From assembly GCF_023073335.1 (NCBI RefSeq), contig NZ_JADPJG010000002.1, forward strand, positions 773,664 to 837,663: a stretch of 64,000 nucleotides of DNA, given 5' to 3'. Made by a program: the position numbers and the translations under genes. Shown here one piece after another: positions 1-7,891 of this stretch; position 1 is the first letter of the stretch, and every line of letters begins with the position of its first letter. The notes beneath the pieces were generated by a model. It did no database searches. It was not told where the DNA came from and saw nothing but the letters and a program-made list of their open reading frames with translations. This DNA comes from Bradyrhizobium sp. 21. Its GTDB lineage: Bacteria; Pseudomonadota; Alphaproteobacteria; Rhizobiales; Xanthobacteraceae.

Positions 1-2352
1 TCCTACGACACGCTCGGCCGCCCCACGCAGGTCTCGACCACCATCGACGGCTCGACCTATGTGATGGGCGCCACCTATGATGCCCAAAGCCGCCTCACGA
101 AGGTCAGCTACCCCTCCGGCTTCACCGCGCGCTACGGCTATAACACGCTCGGCTTTGCTAATCAGCTCTCCGACGATGCGACCAGCCAGTCCTACTGGAC
201 CGCGAACGCGATGGATGCCGAAGGGCATCTGACGCAGCTCACCTCGGGCAACGGCCTCGTCACCAATCGCAGCTTTGAACCGACCACCGGGCGGCTGAGC
301 GGCCTCACCACGGGCAGCGGCGCCGGCACCGCGGTGCAGAACCTGTCCTACACCTATGACAAGCTCGGCAACCCGCTGTCGCGCAGCGAAGCCAATACCA
401 ACCTCTCGGAGACCTTCACCTACGACACGCTGAACCGGCTGGCCTCCTCGACGGTCAGCCTGACGCCGACGCCGCTGGCCAAGACCTTCAGCTACAGCGC
501 GATCGGCAACATGCTGACGAAGTCCGACGTCGGCACTTACAACTATCCCACGGCCGGGCAAGCGCTGCCGCATGCGGTCTCGAGCGTCACCAACGGGCTG
601 ATCTCGACGACCTTCACCTACGACCTCAACGGCAACCAGACCTCGGGGCTGAACCGCACCATTGCCTGGACCTCCTACAACAAGCCGGCGTCGATCACGC
701 AGGGCACCCGCACCATTGGCTTCGTCGACGATACCGAGCACCAGCGCGTCAAGCAGGTGACGCCGGAGGGCACCACGCTCTACATCGGCGCATTCGGTGT
801 GCTGGCCGAGGTCGCCAACCCCGGCCAGGTCTCGCAAAAGTGGACCGATTATCTCTCGGTCGGCAACGCCAAGGTCGGCATGCGGGTGCTGCAAACGGCC
901 TCCGAGACACTGACCACGCGCTACTTCCACACCGACCATCTCGGCTCGATCTCGGTCATCACCGACGAGAACGCCCTTGTGGTGGAGCGGCTCTCCTACG
1001 ACGCCTGGGGCAAGCGGCGCAATCCGAACGGTACCGACGATACCACGGGCAGCATCACCAGCCAGACCACGCGCGGATTCACTGGCGAGGAAGAGCTCTC
1101 GGTTGGCAGTCTCGTGCACCTCAACGGGCGTGTCTACGACGCGTTGCTGGCGAGGTTCACGTCCGCGGACACGATGATCGAAAGCCCCTACAGCACGCAG
1201 GGATGGAACCGTTACTCGTACGTCGGCAACGATCCGCTGACCTTCACCGATCCGTCCGGCCACTGCTTCCTCGGCTGCTTCTGGCAGCATATCGGCAGCG
1301 GCATATCCAGTGCCGTCCACGCCGTCACGCACTTTTTCGCGACAAACGCTATCGCCAGGGCGATCCTCCAGATCGGCGCGACGATCTTACTATCGTCGAT
1401 ACTTGGACCGGGCGGGGCGTTAGCCGGACTCCTGACTCAAGGAGGGGTTGCAGTGGCTTCGGCCGTGGGCGGCGCAATCATCGCTACAGGCCTATCCGGT
1501 GGTAATCTGGGTCAAATATTGAAAGCCGGGCTAATCGCTGGTGTAACCGCGTTCGCGTTCTATGAGATCGGGAGTCTGACGCCAGGGGCTGCTCAGGGGC
1601 TGAAGAATCCGATTGCCTATGCTGAAAACATTGCTGGCCACGCCGCGGTAGGTTGCGCATCGTCGGTGGCGTCGGGAGGTTCGTGTGGATCGGGAGCATT
1701 GTCGGGGGCAGTCGGCTCGGCGTTGTCGCCTTTGACGAGTTCAATTTTCCCCCATCCGCAGGCCGATCTCGGTGACAGAATGGGGGGTACCATAGTTTCT
1801 GCGGTAGCTGGCGGCCTTGCTTCGGTTGCCGGCGGCGGCAAGTTCGCGAATGGTGCGATCACGGGTGCGTTCGGATATCTATTCAATGAAGCCTCGCACT
1901 CTTATGCAAATCGAGCGCGCATCTGCGATACCTCCGAAGCAGGCTGCACCGCAAGCGTCGTATATGACGGCCTGTTACGCAATGCATTTCCGGGACAGCC
2001 GGAGGGAAGCGTGATTGAGAGCGGCACTAGGTATATGGTGATAGGGGGCAACCCGATCAGAACATACGCAAACCCTGATAATCTCTCCATTACGAACGTG
2101 ACCGAGAGTGAGCATATGTTTTGCTGTGGCAGCGTCACACGAACCGTGGTGGTTGAAGGATCGACGATTTTCATCGATACTGTCGGGGCAGGCATGAACA
2201 CATCCAGCTTCATGGCCGAAGTGAACTTGGTTGCTGGAAAAGGTGGTTTTCTGCTCCGCGATCTTGCAATTGGGCAATATGTTAGCTCGGTGGGCCAGTG
2301 GTCATCCTACGGCGCTATTGCAAACCCGAACGCGCCTCCTCCTCCTCGATGA
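1..2352 (+). CDS. RHS repeat protein with C-terminal toxin tip, 5' partial
   Basis: The frame is open from base 1, so the gene begins upstream; an internal ATG at 61 is not the start. The visible 784 residues begin with degenerate YD repeats (for example TYDKLGNPLSRS, FTYDTLNRLASS). The RHS core C-terminal block follows (YFHTDHLGSISVITDE, GFTGEEEL, LNGRVYDALLARFTSADT, WNRYSYVGNDPLTFTDPSG), with the DPSG hinge near base 1257. After the hinge comes a hydrophobic Gly/Ala-rich segment (bases about 1340-1600), then a GHAAVGC..SSVASGGSC block, then GGGKFANGAITGAFGYLFN. The last ~155 residues form a unique tip I do not recognise. In the RHS family the core makes a shell that encapsulates a C-terminal toxin. 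A secreted 174-residue protein starts 6 bases after the stop and is the natural immunity candidate. The assignment to RHS is firm; the toxin activity of the tip is inference. Confidence 0.93.
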   Translation, partial: SYDTLGRPTQVSTTIDGSTYVMGATYDAQSRLTKVSYPSGFTARYGYNTLGFANQLSDDATSQSYWTANAMDAEGHLTQLTSGNGLVTNRSFEPTTGRLSGLTTGSGAGTAVQNLSYTYDKLGNPLSRSEANTNLSETFTYDTLNRLASSTVSLTPTPLAKTFSYSAIGNMLTKSDVGTYNYPTAGQALPHAVSSVTNGLISTTFTYDLNGNQTSGLNRTIAWTSYNKPASITQGTRTIGFVDDTEHQRVKQVTPEGTTLYIGAFGVLAEVANPGQVSQKWTDYLSVGNAKVGMRVLQTASETLTTRYFHTDHLGSISVITDENALVVERLSYDAWGKRRNPNGTDDTTGSITSQTTRGFTGEEELSVGSLVHLNGRVYDALLARFTSADTMIESPYSTQGWNRYSYVGNDPLTFTDPSGHCFLGCFWQHIGSGISSAVHAVTHFFATNAIARAILQIGATILLSSILGPGGALAGLLTQGGVAVASAVGGAIIATGLSGGNLGQILKAGLIAGVTAFAFYEIGSLTPGAAQGLKNPIAYAENIAGHAAVGCASSVASGGSCGSGALSGAVGSALSPLTSSIFPHPQADLGDRMGGTIVSAVAGGLASVAGGGKFANGAITGAFGYLFNEASHSYANRARICDTSEAGCTASVVYDGLLRNAFPGQPEGSVIESGTRYMVIGGNPIRTYANPDNLSITNVTESEHMFCCGSVTRTVVVEGSTIFIDTVGAGMNTSSFMAEVNLVAGKGGFLLRDLAIGQYVSSVGQWSSYGAIANPNAPPPPR

Positions 2353-2358
2353 GCGGAC

Positions 2359-2883
2359 ATGATGAAGAAGCGATTGCTATTGATTGGAACCTGCCTGGCC
2401 ATGATCACGTTCTCCATCACGCAGGTCCATTCTGAGTCAAATGTCGTACGTGCAGACTTATCGTTTCAATTTGTCTGCAAGAAAGATCAAGCGCTGTTGG
2501 AGGAGGACATTGAAAAATTCCTGCGAGAGCGAGGTTTCAAAGTGCTCAATCAGGCCCGTATTCAACGAGAGCATCGCATATTTATAAAGAGAATGGAGAT
2601 TATTGGCCTCGATGCTTCTCGTCGTATAATCAACTTCAACGATCTGCCGCCCTCTCAAGATCGGTACGCCGTCATCTTGAACAGTCCGCCGCCCACCAAG
2701 CATGATCCACAGCTGGAGGAGGCGCTTCTTGAGTTTGTCTCAACGGCATTGGGTTGCGAGACACGACAGGCAGCCCGCCGCGAGAATGATGCAGAGGCCG
2801 GCGCAGCGTACGACAGTGTGGTCAATCGAATAGAGGCCCTATTTCGCCAAGCCGAGGAGCTAGGAGGACAACGGCGTCTCTAA
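2359..2883 (+). CDS. Secreted protein of unknown function, candidate RHS immunity protein
   Basis: A 174-residue ORF starts at the first ATG of an ATGATG pair, 6 bases after the RHS stop, so it is probably co-transcribed and translationally coupled. Residues 1-26 look like a Sec signal peptide (MMKKRLL, hydrophobic core, cleavage near VHS-ES). The mature part has a strongly charged helical middle (LEEDIEKFLRERGFKVL) and a charged C-terminal helix (VVNRIEALFRQAEELG). I recognise no family. Base composition is visibly more AT-rich than the upstream RHS core, as is usual for exchanged tip-and-immunity modules. By position it is the candidate immunity protein for the tip just upstream. The signal peptide would place it in the periplasm, which implies the toxin acts there. 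That function is inference. Confidence 0.75.
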   Translation: MMKKRLLLIGTCLAMITFSITQVHSESNVVRADLSFQFVCKKDQALLEEDIEKFLRERGFKVLNQARIQREHRIFIKRMEIIGLDASRRIINFNDLPPSQDRYAVILNSPPPTKHDPQLEEALLEFVSTALGCETRQAARRENDAEAGAAYDSVVNRIEALFRQAEELGGQRRL

Positions 2884-2936
2884 AATTATCGAATTGATCG
2901 GTGTGTGAGCCTACAGGTTGTCCCCGAGGATGACCG

Positions 2937-3092
2937 ATGGCAGACAAATTTCCGACGGCCTATAAATTGAAGGCGATCAAGCGTGCTGAAGGCGGCGGAG
3001 GCGTCCTGCCTGTGGCCCCAAGCTCGGGATAGCGCGCAAGCTTCTGCATGACTGGATCAAGGCGGGGAAGCTCACGGGCCTAAGGGATTGAA
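2937..3092 (+). pseudogene. Relic of a transposase helix-turn-helix protein (frameshifted)
   Basis: ATG at 2937 opens MADKFPTAYKLKAIKRAEGG, then runs into a TAG near 3029. A one-base frame change just before that restores LGIARKLLHDWIKAGKLTG up to TGA at 3090-3092. The reassembled peptide reads as the helix-turn-helix of an IS-type transposase OrfA (recognition helix followed by LHDWIKAGK). Nothing downstream encodes a catalytic domain, so this is a decayed fragment. It lies exactly between the two RHS modules and may mark the rearrangement that created the displaced cassette. Confidence 0.55.
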
Positions 3093-3252
3093 TCGCAAGC
3101 CCAGACCCAAACTTGATCCCCGCAAGCTCAAGCCGTTCCAGGCGGATGACGAGAAGCACGCGCTCGCCGGGGGCGAGACGCCGGGGCAGGCGGCCCGAGT
3201 GGAGAGCCCCGACAACGCTTCCGACGGATTTTCCCAAGATGACGTAATGCCC

Positions 3253-3337
3253 CTGTTTTGCCCGACGAGTCAAACCGCACCGTAACGCGCATAAGTCGTT
3301 GATCCCGCGGGGCCGCGGCTACTGTGCATGGGGTTGT
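3253..3337 (+). repeat. Dispersed repeat, copy 1 (two conserved blocks)
   Basis: Two blocks, at 3253-3275 (23 nt, contains TTTTGCCCGACGAGTCAAA) and 3319-3337 (19 nt, contains CTGTGCATGGGG), recur exactly and in the same relative order on the opposite strand at 30197-30219 and 30028-30046. I know similar blocks as scattered intergenic repeats in Bradyrhizobium genomes. No coding potential is evident. Confidence 0.7.
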
Positions 3338-3402
3338 GTTCGATGTTTCTGGTGCGGCGCTCATGCCGCGCCGAGCCGAACGCGCTCGCCGCCGCTAGAT
3401 AG

Positions 3403-4845
3403 TTGCAACTCCGCCTTCTCGCGGTCGGCAATGCCAAGGTCGGCATGCGCACGCTGCAGACGGCGTCCGAAACACTGACGACGCGCTACTTCCACACCGA
3501 CCAGCTCGGCTCGATCTCGGTCATCACCAATGAGAACGCGCTGGTGGTCGAGCGCCTCAGCTACGACGCCTGGGGCAAGCGGCGCAACCCGAACGGCACT
3601 GACGACACCACCGGCAGCATCAGCAGCCAGTCCACGCGCGGCTTTACCGGCGAGGAACAGCTCTCGATCGGCGGCCTCGTGCATCTCAACGGGCGCGTCT
3701 ACGATCCTCTGCTGGCAAGGTTCACCTCGGCCGATCCGACGGTAACCGACCCCATGAACATGCAGGGCTGGAACCGGTACTCCTACGTCGGCAACGACCC
3801 GCTCGCTTTCACAGATCCAAACGGGTTCAGCTGGTTCTCGAACTGGTTCGGCTGGATCGGCAAGGCGTTCACAGCGGTCGGCAATTTCATCAAGAACAAT
3901 ATCATGGCGATCGCGCAAATCGCGATCACCGTGGCTCTGACGCCGCTGATTGGCCCATACTTTGCGGCTTTTGCTGGCTCCGCCATCGTGACAGGCATAT
4001 CGGGAGGGAGTTTAAGTCAGGCGCTCAAGGCGGGATTAATTGCAGGGGCAACAGCTTTCGCCTTCGCCGTGGTGGGCGGCTTGACTAATGTCGTCGCGAC
4101 GGGAGATCCGTCGTCCTTTAGCTTCACCAACCATATTCAGCCTGCTTTTGGTACGTCCGAATACGCATTCAATGTGGCAGGTCATGCGGCCGTTGGATGC
4201 GGGTCATCGGTCGCTTCCGGTGGAAGCTGTCAGTCCGGCGCGTTGTCGGCTGGGGTGACTGCTGCAGCGCGACCCACCATCAATAAGCTGGACGGTGCCG
4301 CGGCGCTGACTGCCAACACGGTCCTCGGTGGTGTGGCGTCGGTTGCAGGGGGCGGCAAGTTCGCGAACGGAGCCGTTACCGGTGCGTTTGGCTACTTGTT
4401 CAACTCTCAGTTCAAAAGCCGTCAAGCCGTGCCATTCTTAGATGATCAAGGTCAGCAAGTATTGGACTACTTGGGGCAACCAATGATGCGCCCGAGCGAT
4501 GTCGATCCAGCATTCTTTGTCGACGAAGGTAAAAAGGGTGGTTATCTCGATTTAGGGAAATTTGGACAAGGAAAGAGTTGGGACGTGCAAAGAGTTGATA
4601 CAGATCGCTTGCCCACCCCCGCGTTCATCGACTATGCAACGGTCGGCATAGGACTTTTTGCTGCCGCGGCAGGAATACCTGAACCTACACTTCTTAGCGT
4701 TGAGAATAACTACGCATGGGCCAAGTCTAATTTTGGCAACGTCCAGATGGATGCAACGTACAAGTCTCTGCCTGCCCGCAACGTCTTCAATACAAAGTTG
4801 GGGTATCAGCTCTTTCAATCGGGTCGGATCAATGGGACGCCATAG
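3403..4845 (+). CDS. Displaced RHS C-terminal cassette (orphan core end plus different toxin tip)
   Basis: The frame opens at a TTG (3403) just after an in-frame TAG and has no convincing ribosome-binding site. From about 3417 it matches the end of the upstream RHS core almost residue for residue (VGNAKVGMR.LQTASETLTTRYFHTDQLGSISVITNE, then DPNG at the hinge near 3820). It lacks all upstream YD repeats. After the hinge it carries its own hydrophobic segment, the same GHAAVGC.SSVASGGSC and GGGKFANGAVTGAFGYLFN blocks, and a different ~145-residue tip (from about base 4410) with no recognised domain. This is the known architecture of an orphan RHS tip module, which can replace the tip of the main gene by recombination. 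It may be silent as it stands. Calling it a pseudogene would also be defensible. Confidence 0.8.
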   Translation: MQLRLLAVGNAKVGMRTLQTASETLTTRYFHTDQLGSISVITNENALVVERLSYDAWGKRRNPNGTDDTTGSISSQSTRGFTGEEQLSIGGLVHLNGRVYDPLLARFTSADPTVTDPMNMQGWNRYSYVGNDPLAFTDPNGFSWFSNWFGWIGKAFTAVGNFIKNNIMAIAQIAITVALTPLIGPYFAAFAGSAIVTGISGGSLSQALKAGLIAGATAFAFAVVGGLTNVVATGDPSSFSFTNHIQPAFGTSEYAFNVAGHAAVGCGSSVASGGSCQSGALSAGVTAAARPTINKLDGAAALTANTVLGGVASVAGGGKFANGAVTGAFGYLFNSQFKSRQAVPFLDDQGQQVLDYLGQPMMRPSDVDPAFFVDEGKKGGYLDLGKFGQGKSWDVQRVDTDRLPTPAFIDYATVGIGLFAAAAGIPEPTLLSVENNYAWAKSNFGNVQMDATYKSLPARNVFNTKLGYQLFQSGRINGTP

Positions 4846-5350
4846 TTCAAGCAGCGCTTGGCCGAGGTCGGCCGTTGTCTATCGATGCCTAATCGTTGGC
4901 GCAATGGGATTGCTTTTGGAGGGACCTGCAGTGGCGCAAGACGTTCTCTCATGCGAACGTGAAACGATAGCGAAGTCGGTATCGCCGGATCAGGCGTGGG
5001 TCGCCTTAGTTCAGGAGGGCATGTGTACATCGGGCCAAGTCGCCGTATCGACGGATACAGTTCGGCTAGAGCGATTTAGTAAGACGAAAGAAATTCCGCT
5101 TGGTAGTCGATTCGAGAAAGCAGAATACGAGAACGACGTTCTTGTCGTTGATTACTACGGACGGTCTGAGGCTCGCCCAATCGTAAATTGGCTTTCACCT
5201 CGCAAGTTACAAGTCACGATACCGAACATATCGGGTGTCGGTCTTCAAAAAAGCAACTATCAGGACGTCGAGATAATTATCAAGTATGATCATGATGATC
5301 CCGTGGCAAGGGAGAAATGGCGGAAGGAGCGTGGCCTAACTCCGAAGTAG
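4832..5350 (+). CDS. Secreted protein of unknown function, candidate immunity for the orphan RHS tip
   Basis: ATG at 4832 overlaps the last 14 bases of the displaced RHS frame, giving a 172-residue protein. The frame is open further upstream, but the sequence before 4832 is the shadow of the RHS tip. Residues 14-36 look like a signal peptide core (VVYRCLIVGAMGLLLEGPAVAQ, cleaved after VAQ). The mature protein has two early cysteines and a SPDQAWVALVQEG segment, then beta-rich sequence with KLQVTIPNISGV and a charged tail. The SPD..W.A start resembles small secreted proteins often found next to polymorphic toxins, but I cannot name a family with confidence. It is unrelated by eye to the protein at 2359-2883, although of the same size and similarly placed. 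An immunity role is inference from position. Confidence 0.7.
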   Translation: MGRHSSSSAWPRSAVVYRCLIVGAMGLLLEGPAVAQDVLSCERETIAKSVSPDQAWVALVQEGMCTSGQVAVSTDTVRLERFSKTKEIPLGSRFEKAEYENDVLVVDYYGRSEARPIVNWLSPRKLQVTIPNISGVGLQKSNYQDVEIIIKYDHDDPVAREKWRKERGLTPK

Positions 5351-5659
5351 GCTAACGATCAAGAAGCGTACTCGCTGAGTGCTAACACTTCAACGGCGAG
5401 ACCTCGATTGAAATTGAGGTCCTCTGCGATCTCGAATGGGATGAAGACGACGAGATGAGATTGCTTTGAATGCAAAACGTGCCGGGAACAAATTCCCGTA
5501 ATTACGGTGACAGTGCTGGACCGGACTGCACCCGTAAGTAAGACACCGATAATTTCTGTGACAGGTTGTCCCGAGAAACGTGGTCCTGATTTCTGATGCC
5601 GAACCACGTCTCATCCTGATGCGTATCAGACGCGGTCCCGGCTTGTGTCGCCCGCTGTC
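5351..5659. other. Intergenic stretch without a supported gene
   Basis: Short open frames exist on the minus strand but show no recognisable domain or ribosome-binding site. Two loosely similar motifs (GTAATTACGGTGACAG near 5500 and ATAATTTCTGTGACAG near 5548) resemble sequences I have seen near REP-type transposase genes. I would not claim a functional element. Confidence 0.3.
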
Positions 5660-6330
5660 AACGCCTACCGGCTAAATATTTCGCTTTGCCGAAATTCGGA
5701 TTTGTCGTATGTGTCGCCCATCCCGGCTCGACCAAGAGGGGCGATCATGTGGTCGTCATTTTCGCGAGCCGGGCTTGCGGTGGACGCGACAGCGTTCGGG
5801 CACGAGGCTAAGGGCAGGGCGGATTGCTCTCCGTGAGCCCTCAGGCTTCGTGCCAGACGAGCGGCGCTGTCAGGCTCGTCTCGCCAGCATTCTTCCGGCA
5901 ACGTCGACAAATCCGGGAGATAATGCGGTGAGCAAGCGAGCCGTGCGTACGGCAAAACCGTGTGGTCCTGGCCGTCGTTGCTACGGTCAAGCTCTTGCGG
6001 AGGCGGCATTCGCGTCAACCGGCGCGGTGCCGTGACTTTCGTGAGAGTGAGGGAGGCCAGCAGGAACTCGGCTCCTGGGAGAGCACGGCATAAGCCGTAA
6101 AGCCACCGCGCAGGGAAGGCCGAGTGATTGGCACACCACCTGTATGCTGCTGTGCGGTTTTCCTGCGTGTGCTTTTCGCGCAGCGGACCGCGGGTGCGAG
6201 GTCAGCACCCGGCCTTCCCTGCGCCCTCTCGGATCAAGAGGGTGGCAAGAGAGTAGAGATCAAGCAAAGCTCGGGCAAATTGAACCGCGAGAGTGCTGAG
6301 GTGTGTCTGAGCCTTGAAATGTGCGTTGGA
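5660..6330 (+). repeat. Large dispersed Bradyrhizobium-type repeat with long hairpin arms
   Basis: The block from the CGAAATTCGG motif near 5690 through GGGCGATCATGTGGTCGTC, CGTACGGCAAAACCGTGTGGTC and GAGAGCACGGCATAAGCCGTAA to CCGGCCTTCCCTGCGCCCTCT matches a composite intergenic repeat I recognise from many Bradyrhizobium and Rhodopseudomonas genomes. Near its end are perfect 15-base inverted arms at 6108-6122 and 6210-6224 around an 87-base loop. No protein is convincingly encoded on either strand. The outer boundaries are approximate, and the recognition is from memory, not a search. Confidence 0.65.
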
Positions 6331-6395
6331 CGATTGCGATAGTGCCGCTTGCTCCATTAATGCGAGGCGCTCAGCTCGGCCTAGATTGCGTCACC

Positions 6396-6976
6396 TTAGA
6401 AGTCCGACACTTTTCCTACACTGAGTCCCGCGAAGCGATCGGGCCGGTAGGGTCTTGGATCCACGATTGGCGCCGCGCCGGTCACGATGTCGGCGATCAG
6501 GTTGCCCGCTCCCGGACCGATGCCAAAGCCGTGGCCGCTGAAGCCCGCCGCCAATATCAAACCAGGGAAACTCGGCACCGGGCCTATAACGGGCAGACCT
6601 TCAGGCGTGGAATCGATGTAGCCCGCCCATGCAGCAGTGACCTTCGTGTCCCTCAGTGCGGGTAGTAGCTCGAGGGCGCGTCGATGAGTGAGTTCGATCG
6701 TGCTTTGATCAGGCGCCGGATCGAGAACGCGAACGCGCTCCATCGGTGTCGGGCCATTGAGGCTCCAGCGGCGTAGCGTTTCATGTCCCGACTTCGCGCC
6801 TTCGAGGCCACCGGGGAGCAGACTGCGCCGGCGTCGCAAGAACATCGATGCGTCATTGGCATCGTAAGCAAATATATGCGTCGCAAGAGGTCTCAAACCA
6901 GTTCGGTGCCGCAGGACACTTTCGAACCGATCGAACAACGCTCTAGCCTTGCGGTCCCCGCCATCCTCAACGCATC
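6396..6976 (-). pseudogene. FAD-dependent oxidoreductase (DAO family), C-terminal remnant
   Basis: The minus-strand frame below the SDR stop carries the end of a D-amino-acid-oxidase-like flavoprotein: RVLDPAPDQSTI, then AAWAGYIDSTPEGLPVIGPV, then LAAGFSGHGFGIGPGAGNLI and a PRPYRPDRF tail. The GFSGHGFGIGPGAG block is the C-terminal FAD-contacting motif of this family. The N-terminal two thirds, including the Rossmann GxGxxG, is absent; sequence above about 6960 is the neighbouring SDR gene in another frame. The middle portion also looks degenerate. The gene was probably the downstream partner of the SDR in an older operon. As it stands it cannot encode an active oxidase. Confidence 0.7.
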
Positions 6977-7735
6977 TCAGACCCAGCCGCCGTCGACGAT
7001 GTAATGCTGAGCGGTGCAGGCGGAGGCCTCGTCGGAAGCGAGGAAGACGGTGAACTTCGCGACCTCGTCGGGCGCGAGCTTGCGCTTCAGGCATTGCCGT
7101 TGCATCAGCTCGACCTCACCCTGTGGCGTCATCCATTTCTCGATCTGGCGCTCAGTCATGATCCATCCCGGCGCTATCGCGTTCACGCGAATATTGTAGG
7201 AGCCGTAATCGCGCGCGAGAGAGCGTGTGAGACCGATCACGCCTGATTTGCTGGCGGTGTAGGCAGCCATGCCGCCTTGTCCGGCTATCCACGACACCGA
7301 GCCGAAATTGATGATGATGCCGGCATTCGCCGCCTTCATGTCCGGCAACGCGGCTTGCGCAGCAAAGAACTGGTGCTTCAGGTTCACCGCGATGCGGTCG
7401 TCCCAGTACTCGGGCGTCATCTCCTCGGTGTTGTGCCGTTCGTCGTGCGCGGCATTGTTGATGAGAATGTTGATCGCGCCGTGCTCGTTGCGCGCCTCCG
7501 CGATGCCGGCCCGCAACGCGGCGGTATCGGTCACGTCGACGCGCTTGAAATGCGCGCTGAGACCTTGATCCGACAGCTCGCGTGCCAGGTGTTGGCCCTC
7601 GTCGAACTTGATGTCGAAGAACACGACATTGGAGTTCTGCTGCGCAAAGCGCCGCACGATCGCAGCGCCAATTCCAGCTGCGCCACCCGTGACGAGAACG
7701 ACCTTGCCAGCGAGGTCGGAATAAACGGCGGCCAT
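6977..7735 (-). CDS. SDR-family NAD(P)-dependent sugar/alcohol dehydrogenase
   Basis: The product is a 252-residue classical short-chain dehydrogenase. The start at 7735 is chosen because GAGAGG lies a few bases upstream and the Rossmann strand follows at once; an upstream in-frame ATG at 7810 would add 25 unconserved residues. The TGGAAGIG cofactor motif is at residues 16-23, NNAA near 93, the catalytic Ser in INFGSVSW and the catalytic YTASK near 159. The acidic residue in VVFFDIK after strand 2 points to NAD preference. Divergence from a sugar ABC operon 156 bases away suggests it oxidises the imported sugar or aldose, as related L-arabinose/D-galactose 1-dehydrogenases do. The exact substrate is unknown. 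Confidence 0.88.
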   Translation of the reverse strand: MAAVYSDLAGKVVLVTGGAAGIGAAIVRRFAQQNSNVVFFDIKFDEGQHLARELSDQGLSAHFKRVDVTDTAALRAGIAEARNEHGAINILINNAAHDERHNTEEMTPEYWDDRIAVNLKHQFFAAQAALPDMKAANAGIIINFGSVSWIAGQGGMAAYTASKSGVIGLTRSLARDYGSYNIRVNAIAPGWIMTERQIEKWMTPQGEVELMQRQCLKRKLAPDEVAKFTVFLASDEASACTAQHYIVDGGWV

Positions 7736-7800
7736 GGGTACCTCTCGATTTGCCTGCGATGCGACGTCCGCTCTTGCGGGGACCTTAGTCAGTCCGTTCG

Positions 7801-7837
7801 TGAGGTGCATAGAGCAGAATTTTAGTTGCGCACCTCA
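7801..7837. promoter_or_regulatory. Inverted repeat in divergent promoter region, candidate operator
   Basis: Perfect 8-base arms TGAGGTGC (7801-7808) and GCACCTCA (7830-7837) are separated by 21 bases in the 156-base region between the divergent SDR and ABC receptor genes. The position suits an operator controlling both directions. The LacI-type regulator encoded at 12708 is the obvious candidate, although LacI sites are usually contiguous palindromes. Binding is inference. Confidence 0.4.
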
Positions 7838-7891
7838 AAAATCGAGGGCAGGATTGCAGTCAAAGAATAAAAGCCGGTTGGGAGGAATGCG

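Noticed and set aside
3361..3918. 185-codon minus-strand frame over the displaced RHS core end
   Set aside because: It is antisense to the RHS cassette; the equivalent antisense frame in the main gene is interrupted, so it is not conserved.
5359..5607. 82-codon minus-strand frame after the second immunity candidate
   Set aside because: A tail reading VVFIPFEIAEDLNFNRG looked protein-like, but no ribosome-binding site, family or neighbour supports it.
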